From Nocardioides alkalitolerans DSM 16699 (GTDB lineage: Bacteria; Actinomycetota; Actinomycetes; Propionibacteriales; Nocardioidaceae): DNA of 64,000 nt. Made by a program: the position numbers and the translations under genes. Of the stretch, positions 53,242-62,481 are shown in pieces. The stretch spans positions 62,001 to 126,000 of the forward strand of contig NZ_AUFN01000014.1 of NCBI RefSeq assembly GCF_000426525.1, given 5' to 3'. The notes below the pieces were generated by a model, which did not search any database, had not been told where the DNA came from, and saw only the letters and a program-made list of their open reading frames with translations. Position 1 is the stretch's first letter; each line of letters starts with the position of its first letter.

Positions 53242-54056
53242 GCGGTGACGGACGGCTGCGCGACGGCCTCTGGCTCGCCTGCGGCACCCTGAGCGCCGTC
53301 CGAGTCCCGGCGCCGCGGGTCGTCGACCGCGCGGTGGGCGGCGTCGCGATGGCGCTCGCCCCGCTGGTCGGCGCACTCCTCGCGCTCGTGGTGGCCGTGC
53401 CGGCCGGCGTGCTGGGCGAGCTCGACCGGCCCCCGCTCCTCGTCGCCGCGCTCGCGGTCGGCGCGATCGCGCTGCTGACCCGGGCGATCCACCTCGACGG
53501 GCTCGCCGACACCGCCGACGGCCTCGGCTCCGCCCGCCGGGGCGAGGCCGCGCAGGAGATCATGCGGCGCTCCGACATCGGGCCCTTCGGCGTCGTGACC
53601 CTGCTGCTCGTGCTGCTGCTGCAGGTCGCGGCGCTCGCGCACCTGCTGGCCCTCGGCCCGGTCCTGGGCGCCACGGCGCTCGCGCTGGCGCTGCTCGGCA
53701 GCCGCGCGACGCTCGTCTGGCTGTGCACGCCCTCCTTCCCCGCGGCCCGCACGGACGGGCTCGGCGTCGTGGTCGCGGGGAGCGTGCCGCTCGCCCGGGC
53801 GCTGCTGTCGCTGGCGGTCGCCGCGGTGGTCGGCGCCGGCCTCGTCGCCGTGGTGCTGACGGTCGGCGACCCCTGGTGGGAGCCCGCCCGGCTGGTCGTC
53901 GCCCTGGTCGTCGGCGTCGTCGCGGGTCAGGTGCTCGCGCTGGGGCTGGTGCGGCGCTGCGTCGACCGGTTCGGCGGGGTGACGGGCGACGTGTACGGCG
54001 CGTGCGTCGAGGTCGCCGCGACCGCGACGCTGGTCGTCACCGCGCTGGTGCTCTGA
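53238..54056 (+). CDS. cobS: Adenosylcobinamide-GDP ribazoletransferase
   Basis: 272 aa integral membrane protein with about seven helices. The active-site region AIHLDGLADTADGLGSARRGEAAQEIMRRSDIGPFGV carries the family's acidic residues. It joins adenosylcobinamide-GDP with alpha-ribazole to complete the cobalamin nucleotide loop. The GTG at 53238 overlaps the cobU stop (GTGA). cobT, which makes alpha-ribazole phosphate, is not in the window. The next gene has its own promoter 11 bases after this stop. Confidence 0.94.
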   Translation: MSGDGRLRDGLWLACGTLSAVRVPAPRVVDRAVGGVAMALAPLVGALLALVVAVPAGVLGELDRPPLLVAALAVGAIALLTRAIHLDGLADTADGLGSARRGEAAQEIMRRSDIGPFGVVTLLLVLLLQVAALAHLLALGPVLGATALALALLGSRATLVWLCTPSFPAARTDGLGVVVAGSVPLARALLSLAVAAVVGAGLVAVVLTVGDPWWEPARLVVALVVGVVAGQVLALGLVRRCVDRFGGVTGDVYGACVEVAATATLVVTALVL

Positions 54057-54067
54057 GGCCCTCGCCG

Positions 54068-54090
54068 TTGTCGGCGGACCGTCCTAGGGT
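54068..54090 (+). promoter_or_regulatory. RecA-NDp-like promoter of the isochorismatase-family gene
   Basis: TTGTCGGCG, 8 bases, TAGGGT. It differs from tTGTCRGTG-N8-TAnnnT at one base (C for T at position 8). Seven bases then lead directly to the ATG at 54098, so the transcript would be leaderless. Confidence 0.6.
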
Positions 54091-54097
54091 GGCGCTC

Positions 54098-54664
54098 ATG
54101 ACCACGCTCACCGACCGTCCCAGGACCGCTCTGGTCGTCATCGACGTGCAGAACGCCGTCGTCGCCGGCGGACACGACCGTGACGCCGTCGTCGGCGCCA
54201 TCGCCGGACTCGTCGACCGTGCCCGTGAGGCGGGTGTCGACGTCGTCTGGGTCCAGCACAGCTCGGAACACCTCGTCGAGGGCAGCGACGAGTGGCAGAT
54301 CGTGCCCGAGCTGACGCGCGCCGGCACCGAGCCGGTCGTCCACAAGCGGTACGCGGACTCGTTCGAGGAGACCGACCTCGAGCAGACGCTCGCCGAGCGC
54401 GGCGTCGGCCACCTCGTCGTCACGGGCGCCCAGACCGACGAGTGCGTCCGGTCGACGCTGCACGGCGCGATCGTGCGCGGCTACGACGCGACGCTGGTCA
54501 GCGACGCCCACACGACGGAGGACCAGTCGGCGTACGGCGCGCCCACGCCCGACCTCGTGATCGCCCACACGAACCTGTACTGGACCTACCACACGGCGCC
54601 GGGTCGCACGGCGGGCACGGTGGCCGCCGCCGACGTCGACTTCGGGGCGTTCGCGAGCGCCTGA
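54098..54664 (+). CDS. Isochorismatase-family hydrolase (nicotinamidase-like)
   Basis: 188 aa. The cysteine-hydrolase triad is complete: Asp16 in VVIDVQNAVV, Lys83 in VVHKRYADSF and Cys116 in GAQTDECVRST. The family hydrolyses nicotinamide, N-carbamoyl amines, ureas or isochorismate; this member is closest in form to the general isochorismatase-like group rather than PncA, because the PncA metal histidines are not evident. The ATG at 54098 is exactly 7 bases after TAGGGT. It has a RecA-NDp-like promoter, so a link to DNA damage is possible. It stands alone, convergent with gcvT. Confidence 0.88.
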   Translation: MTTLTDRPRTALVVIDVQNAVVAGGHDRDAVVGAIAGLVDRAREAGVDVVWVQHSSEHLVEGSDEWQIVPELTRAGTEPVVHKRYADSFEETDLEQTLAERGVGHLVVTGAQTDECVRSTLHGAIVRGYDATLVSDAHTTEDQSAYGAPTPDLVIAHTNLYWTYHTAPGRTAGTVAAADVDFGAFASA

Positions 54665-54687
54665 CGCGAGCCTCCCGGCGGCGGTGC

Positions 54688-55797
54688 TCAGCGCACCGAC
54701 GGCTCCACGAACGGCGGGCGCACCACCGTGAAGGGCTCGGCGCGGCCGCGCACGTCGACGGCGACCTCGTCGCCCTCGGCCACGCGTGCGTCGAGCAGGG
54801 CCAGCGCCACGCCGGCCTTGAGGGTGGGGCTGAAGGTCCCGGACGTCACGACCCCGGCCGCACCCCCGTCCGCATCGGTGACGGTCATGCCTGCACGGGG
54901 GATGCCCCGCCGTACGGCGCGGAGGCCCCGGAGCACGCGGGCCGGACCGGCCGCCTTCTCGGCGGTGAGCGCGTCGCGGCCCCAGAACGCCGGCTTCCTC
55001 CAGCCGACGGCCCAGCCGAGCCGTGCCTGCACGGGCGTGATGTCGCGGGAGATGTCCTGGCCGTGGAGGGGGTAGCCCATCTCGGTGCGCAGGGTGTCGC
55101 GGGCGCCGAGACCGGCGGGCACCAGCCCGTGCGGCTCGCCGGCGGCGACGAGGCGGTCCCACAGCGCCTCCGCCACGCTCACCGGCGCGACGAGCTCGTA
55201 GCCCCGCTCCCCGGTGTAGCCGGTGCGGCAGACGACGACCGAGGTGCCGTCGACGTCCGTGTCGACGAACGACATGTAGTCGTGACCGGTGGGCAGCCCG
55301 GCACCGTCGAGCACCGCGTCGGCCGCGGGTCCCTGCACGGCGAGCACCACGTGGTCGCGGTGCTCGTCGCGCACCACGACGCCCTCCGGTGCGGCGGCCG
55401 CGAGGCGCCGTACGACCTCGGCGGTGTTCGCGGCGTTCGGCACGAGCAGGACGTCGTCGTCGGCGCGCAGATAGGCGATGAGGTCGTCGACGACGCCGCC
55501 GTCCTCGTCGCAGCAGAGCGTGTACTGCGCCTGGCCGGGCGCGATGCGGGAGAGGTCGGCGGTGAGGGTGGCGTCGACGTACGCCGCCGCGCCCGGGCCG
55601 CGCACGCTCGCCTTGCCGAGGTGGCTGACGTCGAACAGGCCGGCGGCCTGGCGCACAGCCGTGTGCTCCTTGACCACGCCGGTGGCGTACTCCAGCGGCA
55701 TCGACCAGCCGCCGAACTCCGCGAGCTTGGCGCCGAGCGCGACGTGGCGCTGGTGCAGGGGGGACGTGAGCAGCTCCGGGGAGTCCTGGGTCGCCAT
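54688..55797 (-). CDS. gcvT: Aminomethyltransferase (glycine cleavage T protein)
   Basis: 369 aa. It opens [26 protein letters not shown] and shows [47 protein letters not shown] and the C-terminal barrel. It releases ammonia from the aminomethyl-lipoyl H protein and gives methylenetetrahydrofolate. gcvH and gcvP are not in the window. The ATG at 55797 has CATAGT 7 bases upstream and no ribosome binding site, so it may be leaderless. It is divergent from pepA, as in related genomes (gcvT-pepB neighbourhood in M. tuberculosis). Confidence 0.95.
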   Translation of the reverse strand: MATQDSPELLTSPLHQRHVALGAKLAEFGGWSMPLEYATGVVKEHTAVRQAAGLFDVSHLGKASVRGPGAAAYVDATLTADLSRIAPGQAQYTLCCDEDGGVVDDLIAYLRADDDVLLVPNAANTAEVVRRLAAAAPEGVVVRDEHRDHVVLAVQGPAADAVLDGAGLPTGHDYMSFVDTDVDGTSVVVCRTGYTGERGYELVAPVSVAEALWDRLVAAGEPHGLVPAGLGARDTLRTEMGYPLHGQDISRDITPVQARLGWAVGWRKPAFWGRDALTAEKAAGPARVLRGLRAVRRGIPRAGMTVTDADGGAAGVVTSGTFSPTLKAGVALALLDARVAEGDEVAVDVRGRAEPFTVVRPPFVEPSVR

Positions 55798-55821
55798 GGC
55801 CAGCACTATGCCAGCGGCGAC

Positions 55822-55827
55822 TAGCAT
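55822..55827 (+). promoter_or_regulatory. -10 element of leaderless pepA
   Basis: TAGCAT, then 7 bases, then GTG at 55835, with no ribosome binding site. Confidence 0.6.
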
Positions 55828-55834
55828 CGCCCGG

Positions 55835-57370
55835 GTGACGTCGTACACGCTCAGCAAGGCCAGCCCCGCCAAGACCCGCGCCGACGCCGTCGTCGTCGGC
55901 GTCGTGACGACGAAGGACGGGCCGGCCCTCGCGCCCGGCGCGGAGTCCGTCGCCGACGCCTACGGCCGCCGCCTCCGCCCGCTGCTCACCGCGCTGGGCG
56001 TGACCGGCAAGGAGGGCGAGTCCCACCTGGTGCCCGTCGGCGACGAGCTGACGACCTCCCTGCTGGTGCTGGTCGGTCTCGGTGACGAGGCCGGGTCGAG
56101 CGACCCCGTCGTCGTACGACGCGGCGCGGGCACCGCGGCCCGAGCCGTCACGAACGCGGCGTCGGTCGCGCTCGCCCTGCCCGCCGACTCCCCCGCGCTG
56201 GTGCGGGCCGTCATCGAGGGCTTCGAGCTCGGCGGCTACCGCTTCACGGCGTACCGCAAGGAGAGCCTGACCGACGACACCACCGCGCCCGACGCGGTCG
56301 TGCTCACCCCGGCCGCGCGCCGCGCCGACGTCCAGGCGGAGGCGGAGGTGGCCCAGGTCGTGGCCCGCGCCGTCGCCGCCACCCGCGACTGGGTCAACAC
56401 GCCGCCCGCCGACCTCACGCCGCCGGCCTTCGCCGACGCCGTCAGCGCCGCCCACCAGGCCGCCACCAAGGGTCGCGGCGCCCCGAAGATCGAGATCACC
56501 GTGCACGACGAGGTCTCCCTGGCCGAGCTGGGCTGCGGCGGCATCCTCGGCGTCGGTGCCGGGTCGAGCGCCCCGCCGCGCCTCGTCGAGCTGACCTACA
56601 CCCCGGCCGACCCGGTCGCGCACCTCGCGCTCGTCGGCAAGGGCATCACCTTCGACTCGGGCGGTCTCTCCATCAAGCCCGGCGGGTCGATGACGACGAT
56701 GAAGTGCGACATGGCCGGCGCCGCCGCCGTCGTGCAGGCGACCCTCGCGATCGCCGAGCTCGGGCTGCCCGTCACGGTCAGCACCTTCGCCCCGATGGCC
56801 GAGAACATGGTGTCGGGCAGCGCGACCCGGCCCGGGGACGTGCTGAGCATCTACGGCGGCACGACCGTCGAGATCTCCAACACCGACGCGGAGGGCCGCC
56901 TCGTGCTCGCCGACGGCCTGGCCCGCGCGGTCGAGCTCGCGCCCGACGTCGTGCTCGACGTGGCCACCCTCACCGGAGCGATGGTCGTGGCCCTCGGCGA
57001 CCGCATCAGCGGCGTGATGGGCACCGACGACGTCGTGGCGGGCGTCGTCGAGGCGGCGGAGAGCGCCGGCGAGGCCATGTGGCCGATGCCCCTGCCCGAC
57101 GAGATGCGCGAGCGTGTGCGCAGCAGCAAGGTCGCCGACCTCGCCCAGCACGACTGGGTGCGGTGGGGCGGCGGGCTCTTCGCCGGCGCCTTCCTGCGCG
57201 AGTTCACGGGCGGCCTGCCCTGGGCTCACCTCGACGTGGCCGGACCCGCGTTCCACGCGGGCGGCGCGACGGGCCACCTCACCCCGGGCGGCACCGGTGC
57301 CGCCGTGCCCACCCTCGTGGCCTACGCCCAGCGCCTCGCCGCGGAGCACGCCGCGAGCCCGGCGCGCTGA
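55835..57370 (+). CDS. pepA: Leucyl aminopeptidase (M17)
   Basis: 511 aa. The C-terminal catalytic domain has [16 protein letters not shown] with the bridging-metal Lys/Asp, [11 protein letters not shown], and [14 protein letters not shown] with the Asp-Glu metal ligands and Arg. It removes N-terminal residues from peptides as a two-metal hexamer in the cytoplasm. The N-terminal domain is shorter and more variable. The GTG at 55835 is supported by the -10 spacing and by [11 protein letters not shown] matching the typical N-terminus. One 12-bp palindrome lies in codons for Val-Val-Arg-Arg. Confidence 0.95.
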   Translation: MTSYTLSKASPAKTRADAVVVGVVTTKDGPALAPGAESVADAYGRRLRPLLTALGVTGKEGESHLVPVGDELTTSLLVLVGLGDEAGSSDPVVVRRGAGTAARAVTNAASVALALPADSPALVRAVIEGFELGGYRFTAYRKESLTDDTTAPDAVVLTPAARRADVQAEAEVAQVVARAVAATRDWVNTPPADLTPPAFADAVSAAHQAATKGRGAPKIEITVHDEVSLAELGCGGILGVGAGSSAPPRLVELTYTPADPVAHLALVGKGITFDSGGLSIKPGGSMTTMKCDMAGAAAVVQATLAIAELGLPVTVSTFAPMAENMVSGSATRPGDVLSIYGGTTVEISNTDAEGRLVLADGLARAVELAPDVVLDVATLTGAMVVALGDRISGVMGTDDVVAGVVEAAESAGEAMWPMPLPDEMRERVRSSKVADLAQHDWVRWGGGLFAGAFLREFTGGLPWAHLDVAGPAFHAGGATGHLTPGGTGAAVPTLVAYAQRLAAEHAASPAR

Positions 57371-57388
57371 GCGCGCCGGACCCGGGCC

Positions 57389-57751
57389 TCAGAGCTCGCC
57401 GCTCGCCTTCTTGCGCCGGTTGAAGTCGCGCATGCGCTGCGGGATGCCGACGACCGCGGCGTCGTACGACGGCACCTGGTGCTTGTTGGCGAACGCGTGC
57501 GCCCACTTGACCGACGGCACGCGACGTCGCGTCCACTCGCCGTCGTGGGCGACGAGCAGGAGGGTGACGTCGCTGACCGCCGTGCGGGGCTCGACGAAGC
57601 CCTCGACGCCGCGGCGCGACTGCACGAACTCGAGCAGGTGCTGCGCGTCGTCGCTATCGGAGGCCCGCACGCGGGTGGAGCCGGTGCGCTCGGTGTGGCT
57701 GCCGGGACGACTGGTGCGCGGACGGGACCTGAAGCGGTCGAACAAACCCAT
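57389..57751 (-). CDS. Conserved actinobacterial hypothetical protein
   Basis: 120 aa. It starts (M)GLFDRFRSRPR, continues with QHLLEFVQSRRGVEGFVEPRTAVSDVTLLLVAHDGEWTRRRV, and ends VVGIPQRMRDFNRRKKASG. I recognise it as a common actinobacterial protein of unknown function, usually near sucB/pepA. There is no signal peptide or membrane segment. The ATG at 57751 is favoured over 57760 because CAGAAT lies 7 bases before it, fitting a leaderless start. It is convergent with pepA. Confidence 0.75.
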   Translation of the reverse strand: MGLFDRFRSRPRTSRPGSHTERTGSTRVRASDSDDAQHLLEFVQSRRGVEGFVEPRTAVSDVTLLLVAHDGEWTRRRVPSVKWAHAFANKHQVPSYDAAVVGIPQRMRDFNRRKKASGEL

Positions 57752-57887
57752 GGTCACCATTCTGCCGTGTTCACGGGAGCACTACCGTCGAGTAGCGAAC
57801 ATGGGTCGTGTCCGGGTGGGAACCGGTGACCCGGTAGTGCAAGGATGGGCGCCGCAGCAGCACCCACTCGAGCCCTGGAGGCGAGGC

Positions 57888-58055
57888 GTGACGGACTACG
57901 ACGTGCTGGTCCTCGACCGAGGACCGTCCGCCGGTCACGACCACGCCCTGCCCACGCCGTACGGCGGAGCACCGCTCGACCCCACGCTGCCAGTTTCCCT
58001 CCCGGGCGCCGACCGTCGCCCGGTGAGCCGCACGACACCTCACACACCCCGCTGA
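57888..58055 (+). pseudogene. Possible remnant of lpd (dihydrolipoamide dehydrogenase) 5' end
   Basis: A 55-codon frame begins at GTG 57888 with GGAGG 9 bases upstream. Its first nine residues (VTDYDVLVL) match the start of dihydrolipoamide dehydrogenase, which in many Actinobacteria sits directly before sucB. After that the glycine-rich FAD motif is absent (DRGPSAGHDHA in place of GxGxxG) and the frame stops 16 bases before sucB. It may be a decayed lpd start or only a chance short peptide; the position favours the former. It could also be an upstream leader peptide of sucB. Confidence 0.4.
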
Positions 58056-58071
58056 GACGAATAGGAAGCAC

Positions 58072-59901
58072 ATGGCGACCGAAGTAAACCTGCCGGCCCT
58101 CGGCGAGTCCGTCACCGAAGGCACCGTGACCCGCTGGCTCAAGCAGGTGGGCGACTCGATCGCGGTGGACGAGCCGCTCCTCGAGGTCTCGACCGACAAG
58201 GTCGACACGGAGATCCCCTCGCCCGTCGCGGGCACCCTGCTCGAGATCCGCGCCGAGGAGGACGACACGGTCGAGGTCGGCGCCGTGCTGGCCGTCGTGG
58301 GTGACGAGGGCGAGTCCGCCGGCGACGCCGACGACACCGCCGAGCCGGAGGCCCAGCCAAAGGACGACGCCGAGGCCGAGAAGAAGGCCGAGCAGGAGGA
58401 GGAGATCGTCGAGGAGAAGGGCGAGCTGCCCGCCGGCGACGAGACCCCCGAGGCCGAGAAGTCCGACGAGGCCCCCGCCGCGAAGCCCGCCGCCTCCGGC
58501 GGGTCGTCCTCCGGCACCGCCGTGACGCTCCCCGCGCTGGGCGAGTCCGTCACCGAGGGCACCGTCACCCGCTGGCTCAAGGAGGTCGGTGACGACGTCG
58601 CCGTCGACGAGCCCCTCCTCGAGGTCTCGACCGACAAGGTCGACACCGAGATCCCCTCGCCGGTCGCCGGCACGCTCCTGGAGATCAAGGCCGCCGAGGA
58701 CGAGACCGTCGAGGTCGGCGCCGAGCTCGCCATCATCGGTTCCGCCGACGCCGCTCCCGCGGCCGCCGAGCCGGAGCCCGAGCCGGAGCCGGAGCCCACC
58801 CCCGAGCCCGAGCCGGAGCCCACCCCGGAGCCCGAGAAGAAGCCCGAGCCCGCCCCGGAGCCGGAGAAGAAGGCGGAGCCGGCCCCGGCCGCGCGCGCCG
58901 ACGAGCCCGCCCCGGAGCAGCCCGCCCTGTCGTCCGGCTCGAGCGCCGGGTCCGACGCCGGCACCTACGTCACGCCGCTCGTGCGCAAGCTCGCCGCGCA
59001 GCACGACGTCGACCTGTCGTCGGTGACGGGCACCGGTGTCGGTGGCCGCGTCCGCAAGCAGGACGTGCTCGACGCCGCCGCGAAGGCCAAGGAGGCTGCC
59101 GCCGCTCCCGCGCCGTCCGCCCCCGCCGCCTCGGCTCCGTCCGCGCCCTCCGCTCCGTCGTCGTCGCCGTCGCCGGTCACCCCGTCGCCGCTGCGCGGCA
59201 AGACCGAGAAGCTGTCGCGGCTGCGCAAGATCATCGCGAGCCGCATGGTCGGGTCGCTCCAGACCTCGGCCCAGCTCACGCAGGTCGTGGAGATCGACGT
59301 CACCAACATCGCGCGTCTGCGCGACAGCGTGAAGGCCGACTTCCTGGCGCGCGAGGGCGTCAAGCTCTCGTACCTGCCGTTCTTCGCGAAGGCCGCGATC
59401 GACGCGCTGAAGGAGCACCCCGCCCTCAACGCCTCGATCGACGCCGAGGCCGACACGGTGACGTACTACGACCACGAGAACCTCTCGATCGCGGTCGACA
59501 CCGAGAAGGGCCTCATCACCCCGGTGATCAAGGAGGCCGGTGACCTCTCGATCTCCGGTCTCGCGAAGAAGATCGCCGACATCGCGGCCCGCACGCGCAC
59601 CAACAAGATCGGCCCCGACGAGCTGTCGGGCGGCACCTTCACGATCACGAACCTCGGCAGCGTCGGCGCCCTCTGGGACACGCCGATCATCAACTCGCCG
59701 CAGGTCGCGATCCTCGGCCCGGGTGCCGTCGTGAAGCGTCCCGTGGTGATCGACGACCCCAACCTGGGCGAGACGATCGCGGTGCGCCACATGGTCTACG
59801 TCGCGCTGACGTACGACCACCGTCTGGTGGACGGCGCCGGCGCCGGCCGCTTCCTCCAGGACGTGAAGAAGCGTCTGGAGAGCGGTCAGTTCGAGGTCTG
59901 A
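58072..59901 (+). CDS. sucB: 2-oxoglutarate dehydrogenase E2 (dihydrolipoyl succinyltransferase)
   Basis: 609 aa. It has two lipoyl domains (about 1-78 and 150-225), each with [13 protein letters not shown] containing the lipoylated lysine, joined by Glu/Ala/Pro linkers. The peripheral-subunit-binding domain ([25 protein letters not shown]) and catalytic acyltransferase domain follow, the latter with the active-site [13 protein letters not shown] near the end. In Actinobacteria this protein often serves both the pyruvate and 2-oxoglutarate complexes (DlaT/SucB). GGAAG precedes the ATG. The two lipoyl domains are almost identical. The lipoylation gene lipB is 1.7 kb downstream. Confidence 0.95.
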   Translation: MATEVNLPALGESVTEGTVTRWLKQVGDSIAVDEPLLEVSTDKVDTEIPSPVAGTLLEIRAEEDDTVEVGAVLAVVGDEGESAGDADDTAEPEAQPKDDAEAEKKAEQEEEIVEEKGELPAGDETPEAEKSDEAPAAKPAASGGSSSGTAVTLPALGESVTEGTVTRWLKEVGDDVAVDEPLLEVSTDKVDTEIPSPVAGTLLEIKAAEDETVEVGAELAIIGSADAAPAAAEPEPEPEPEPTPEPEPEPTPEPEKKPEPAPEPEKKAEPAPAARADEPAPEQPALSSGSSAGSDAGTYVTPLVRKLAAQHDVDLSSVTGTGVGGRVRKQDVLDAAAKAKEAAAAPAPSAPAASAPSAPSAPSSSPSPVTPSPLRGKTEKLSRLRKIIASRMVGSLQTSAQLTQVVEIDVTNIARLRDSVKADFLAREGVKLSYLPFFAKAAIDALKEHPALNASIDAEADTVTYYDHENLSIAVDTEKGLITPVIKEAGDLSISGLAKKIADIAARTRTNKIGPDELSGGTFTITNLGSVGALWDTPIINSPQVAILGPGAVVKRPVVIDDPNLGETIAVRHMVYVALTYDHRLVDGAGAGRFLQDVKKRLESGQFEV

Positions 59902-59923
59902 CCGACCACGTCCGACCATCCGT

Positions 59924-59964
59924 ACGACGGCCCCGGCCCGGTTCTTCCGGACCGGGGCCGTCGT
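59924..59964 (+). terminator. Terminator after sucB
   Basis: A perfect 13-bp stem (ACGACGGCCCCGG at 59924-59936 with 59952-59964) and a 15-base loop, starting 22 bases past the sucB stop. Confidence 0.8.
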
Positions 59965-59984
59965 GTCCGTTCAGGAGGTAGTGC

Positions 59985-60893
59985 ATGCACGTCGTCGTCG
60001 CCGGTTCGTCCGGTTTCCTGGGCCAGGCCCTCGTCCGCGAGCTGCGCGCCCGCGACCACCGCGTCACGCGGCTCGTCCGCTCGGCCAGCGACGAGCCCGA
60101 CACGTCGGTGTGGGCGCCGTACGACGGCACGGTCGACGCCGCGCTGGTCGGCAGCGCCGACGTGGTCGTCAACCTCGCCGGCTCGCCCACCATGGGCAAC
60201 CCGCACTCGAAGAAGTGGGCCACCGAGCTCCGGCGCAGCCGGATCACCACGACGGCCCTGCTGGCCCGCACGATCGCGGATGCCGAGCGCTCCCCCGCCT
60301 TCCTCGCCGGCAACGGCATCTCCTTCTACGGCGACCACCGCGACGCCGGCGACCCCGTGCTGACGGAGTCGGCCGACAGCCGCGGCGACGCCCTGCTCAC
60401 CGACGTGACCCGCGAGTGGCAGGACGCCGCCCAGGCGGCCGTCGACGCGGGGGCCAGGGTCTGCTTCCTGCGCACGGCGCCGGTGCTCGACCGCGCCAGC
60501 GCGCCGCTCAACCTGCTGCTGCCGCTCTTCCGCCTCGGCGGGGCCGCGAAGCTCGGCGACGGGCGCCAGCACTTCCCCGTCATCTCGCTGCGCGACTGGG
60601 TGGGCGGCGTGGCGCACCTCGCGGAGCACGACACCGCCTTGGGCGCCTTCAACCTCTGCTGCCCCGAGGTGCCGACCAACGCCGAGTTCACGAAGGTGCT
60701 GGCCGAGCTCGTCCGGCGTCCCGCGTTCCTGCGCGTGCCCTCCCCGCTGATCCGCTTCGGTGCCGGCCGGATGGCGCCCGAGGTGCTCGGTTCGCTCCGC
60801 ACCCGTCCCGAGGCGCTCGAGCAGGCCGGCTACCTCTTCCACGACCACGACATCCGCGACGTGCTCACGACGGCGCTGGCCCCGACGACCTGA
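59985..60893 (+). CDS. TIGR01777 family NAD(P)-binding epimerase-like protein
   Basis: 302 aa. The Rossmann motif is GSSGFLG (8-14), then VVNLAGSPTMG, and the C-terminal DUF1731 segment LRVPSPLIRFGAGRMAPEVLGSLRTRPEALEQAGYLF. This family (SulA/YfcH-like, Rv2216) is conserved between sucB and lipB in Actinobacteria. The substrate is unknown; an oxidoreductase or epimerase role is likely. CAGGAGGTAGTGC precedes the ATG, a strong ribosome binding site. Its 3' end overlaps by 29 bases with the convergent secreted-protein gene. Confidence 0.9.
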   Translation: MHVVVAGSSGFLGQALVRELRARDHRVTRLVRSASDEPDTSVWAPYDGTVDAALVGSADVVVNLAGSPTMGNPHSKKWATELRRSRITTTALLARTIADAERSPAFLAGNGISFYGDHRDAGDPVLTESADSRGDALLTDVTREWQDAAQAAVDAGARVCFLRTAPVLDRASAPLNLLLPLFRLGGAAKLGDGRQHFPVISLRDWVGGVAHLAEHDTALGAFNLCCPEVPTNAEFTKVLAELVRRPAFLRVPSPLIRFGAGRMAPEVLGSLRTRPEALEQAGYLFHDHDIRDVLTTALAPTT

Positions 60894-61530
60894 CCTCGGT
60901 CAGGCGCCAGGTCGCGTCGTCGCCGCGGGTGAACGTGAGCACCCGCCGCGTCGACGGGGCCGACGGCGTCCGCACCCCCGTGGCGGCGCCGTCGGTCCGT
61001 CGTACGTCGGCCCGCCGCAGGCGCTCGGTCACGCCCACCACGAGCCGGTCCGGCGCGTGCTCGACCGTCGAGGCGGACACGAGCTCGAACCCGACCCCGT
61101 GCAGCCGCAGCCCGCGGTCCTCGTAAGCCGCCAGCAGCGCGACGTCCTCCGCCGCCAGCGGCGAGGCCTCCGGGTAGAGCAGCCGGAGCGCGGGCACGTC
61201 GCCGGCGGCGTACGCGACCGCGCGCGCCTCGTCCCAGTCGCGCACGACGGCCGCGGCGTCCACCTCCGACGCCCCGGCCGTCGGACGACCGGCGTCCCAC
61301 CACCGACCCGCGGGACCGCCCTGCGCCGCCGCCGGGCTCGCGTCGCCACCCCCACCGGACGCACCCCCGCCGGACGCACCCCCGCCGGTTACCAGCACGG
61401 CGACGAGCCCGACGGCCGGCACGACCGCCAGCATCAGGGCGACGACGACCAGCGCCACGGGCGCGAGGCGACGGCGTGCGGCGCGGTGGGTCCCGCCGGG
61501 TGCGGCGCGACGGGCGGGTGGGACGGGCAT
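60865..61530 (-). CDS. Membrane-anchored hypothetical protein
   Basis: 221 aa. After an Arg-rich cytoplasmic start there is one hydrophobic helix ([23 protein letters not shown], about 25-47), then a Gly/Ser/Ala stretch with a tandem repeat and an extracytoplasmic domain ([39 protein letters not shown]). The external part resembles NTF2-like modules seen in actinobacterial secreted proteins, which is tentative. It would be anchored outside the membrane by an uncleaved helix. ATG 61530 is divergent from lipB; no ribosome binding site is evident. Confidence 0.65.
   Translation of the reverse strand: MPVPPARRAAPGGTHRAARRRLAPVALVVVALMLAVVPAVGLVAVLVTGGGASGGGASGGGGDASPAAAQGGPAGRWWDAGRPTAGASEVDAAAVVRDWDEARAVAYAAGDVPALRLLYPEASPLAAEDVALLAAYEDRGLRLHGVGFELVSASTVEHAPDRLVVGVTERLRRADVRRTDGAATGVRTPSAPSTRRVLTFTRGDDATWRLTEVRSSGPAPS
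61355..61388 (-). repeat. Tandem GC-rich repeat encoding (GGGAS)n
   Basis: A 15-base unit (GGACGCACCCCCGCC on the plus strand) occurs twice, encoding Gly-Gly-Gly-Ala-Ser repeats in the linker after the membrane helix. Confidence 0.85.
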
Positions 61531-61608
61531 GGCTCCACCCTGCCGCGGTCGGCCGATCGCTGCTTCCGCTCCTCCACAGGCTGCGCCCGGCCCGTCGTAC
61601 GACGCGAG

Positions 61609-61614
61609 TAGGCT
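61609..61614 (+). promoter_or_regulatory. -10 element of leaderless lipB
   Basis: TAGGCT, 7 bases, then ATG at 61622. A 12-bp palindrome (61593-61604) lies just upstream, in the -35 to -10 spacer region. Confidence 0.65.
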
Positions 61615-61621
61615 CGGCCCC

Positions 61622-62395
61622 ATGGCACAGAGCGGTCTGTCGGTGAGGACGCTGGGGCTCGGCCCCGGCGAGGTGGGGCTCGAGTACCGCGAGGCGTGGG
61701 AGCTGCAGCGCGCCGTGCACGCCGAGGTCGTGGCGTCGCCGGTCGACCCCAGCGGCGCTCCGACAGGCACGATCCTCATGCTCCAGCACCCGCCGGTCTT
61801 CACCTGCGGCAAGCGCACCGACGCCCACGAGCGCCCCGCCGACCCGGGTGGCGCCGACGTCATCGACGTCGACCGGGGCGGCAAGATCACGTTCCACGGG
61901 CCGGGCCAGCTGGTGGGCTACCCCATCGTCCGGCTGCCCGACCACGTGCTGGTCGTCGACTACGTCCGCCGCGTGGAGGAGGCCCTCATCGGCGCCTGCG
62001 CCGACCTGGGCGTCGCGACCGCCCGGGTGCCCGGTCGCAGCGGCGTGTGGCTGCGCGCCGACGACCGCGGCCCCGAGCGCAAGATCGCCGCCATCGGGCT
62101 CCGCGTGGCTGGCGGCGTGACCATGCACGGGTTCTCGCTGAACTGCGACGTCGACCTCGACTGGTACGCCCGGTTCACGCCGTGCGGGATCACCGACGCG
62201 GGTGTCACGTCGCTCAGCGCCGAGCTGGGTCGCGACGTCACGATCACCGAGGTGCTGCCGGTCGTCGAGGCGCACCTGCGTCGCCTGCTGGCCTGGGCGC
62301 CGTACGACGCCACCCCCGACTTCGAGGCCCGCCCCGAGCCGCCCCGGGCGAGCGCGCCGTCGCTCCCCCGCATCGAGCTCGTCACCCCCGGCTGA
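61622..62395 (+). CDS. lipB: Octanoyl-[ACP]-protein octanoyltransferase
   Basis: 257 aa. [38 protein letters not shown], Lys154 in ERKIAAIG, and the acyl-enzyme Cys188 in FTPCGITD are all in place. It moves octanoate from acyl carrier protein to lipoyl domains such as those of SucB and GcvH, after which LipA inserts sulfur. lipA usually follows lipB but is replaced here by an ABC transporter, at least in the next 1.6 kb. The start point is set by the -10 spacing (leaderless). The C-terminal 30 residues are Pro/Ala-rich and probably disordered. Confidence 0.95.
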   Translation: MAQSGLSVRTLGLGPGEVGLEYREAWELQRAVHAEVVASPVDPSGAPTGTILMLQHPPVFTCGKRTDAHERPADPGGADVIDVDRGGKITFHGPGQLVGYPIVRLPDHVLVVDYVRRVEEALIGACADLGVATARVPGRSGVWLRADDRGPERKIAAIGLRVAGGVTMHGFSLNCDVDLDWYARFTPCGITDAGVTSLSAELGRDVTITEVLPVVEAHLRRLLAWAPYDATPDFEARPEPPRASAPSLPRIELVTPG

Positions 62396-62481
62396 GCCGC
62401 CCCGGCGCGACGCCGGAGTGTCGTGCGCCCGTTGTCACCCCTCCCCGGCAGGATGACCGCCGGAGACCAGGGGGCGGCGCC

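Noticed and set aside
55798..55872. Longer N-terminus for gcvT
   Set aside because: The extension overlaps the pepA promoter and start; the protein matches the family from [10 protein letters not shown] onward, with a -10 hexamer 7 bases before that ATG.
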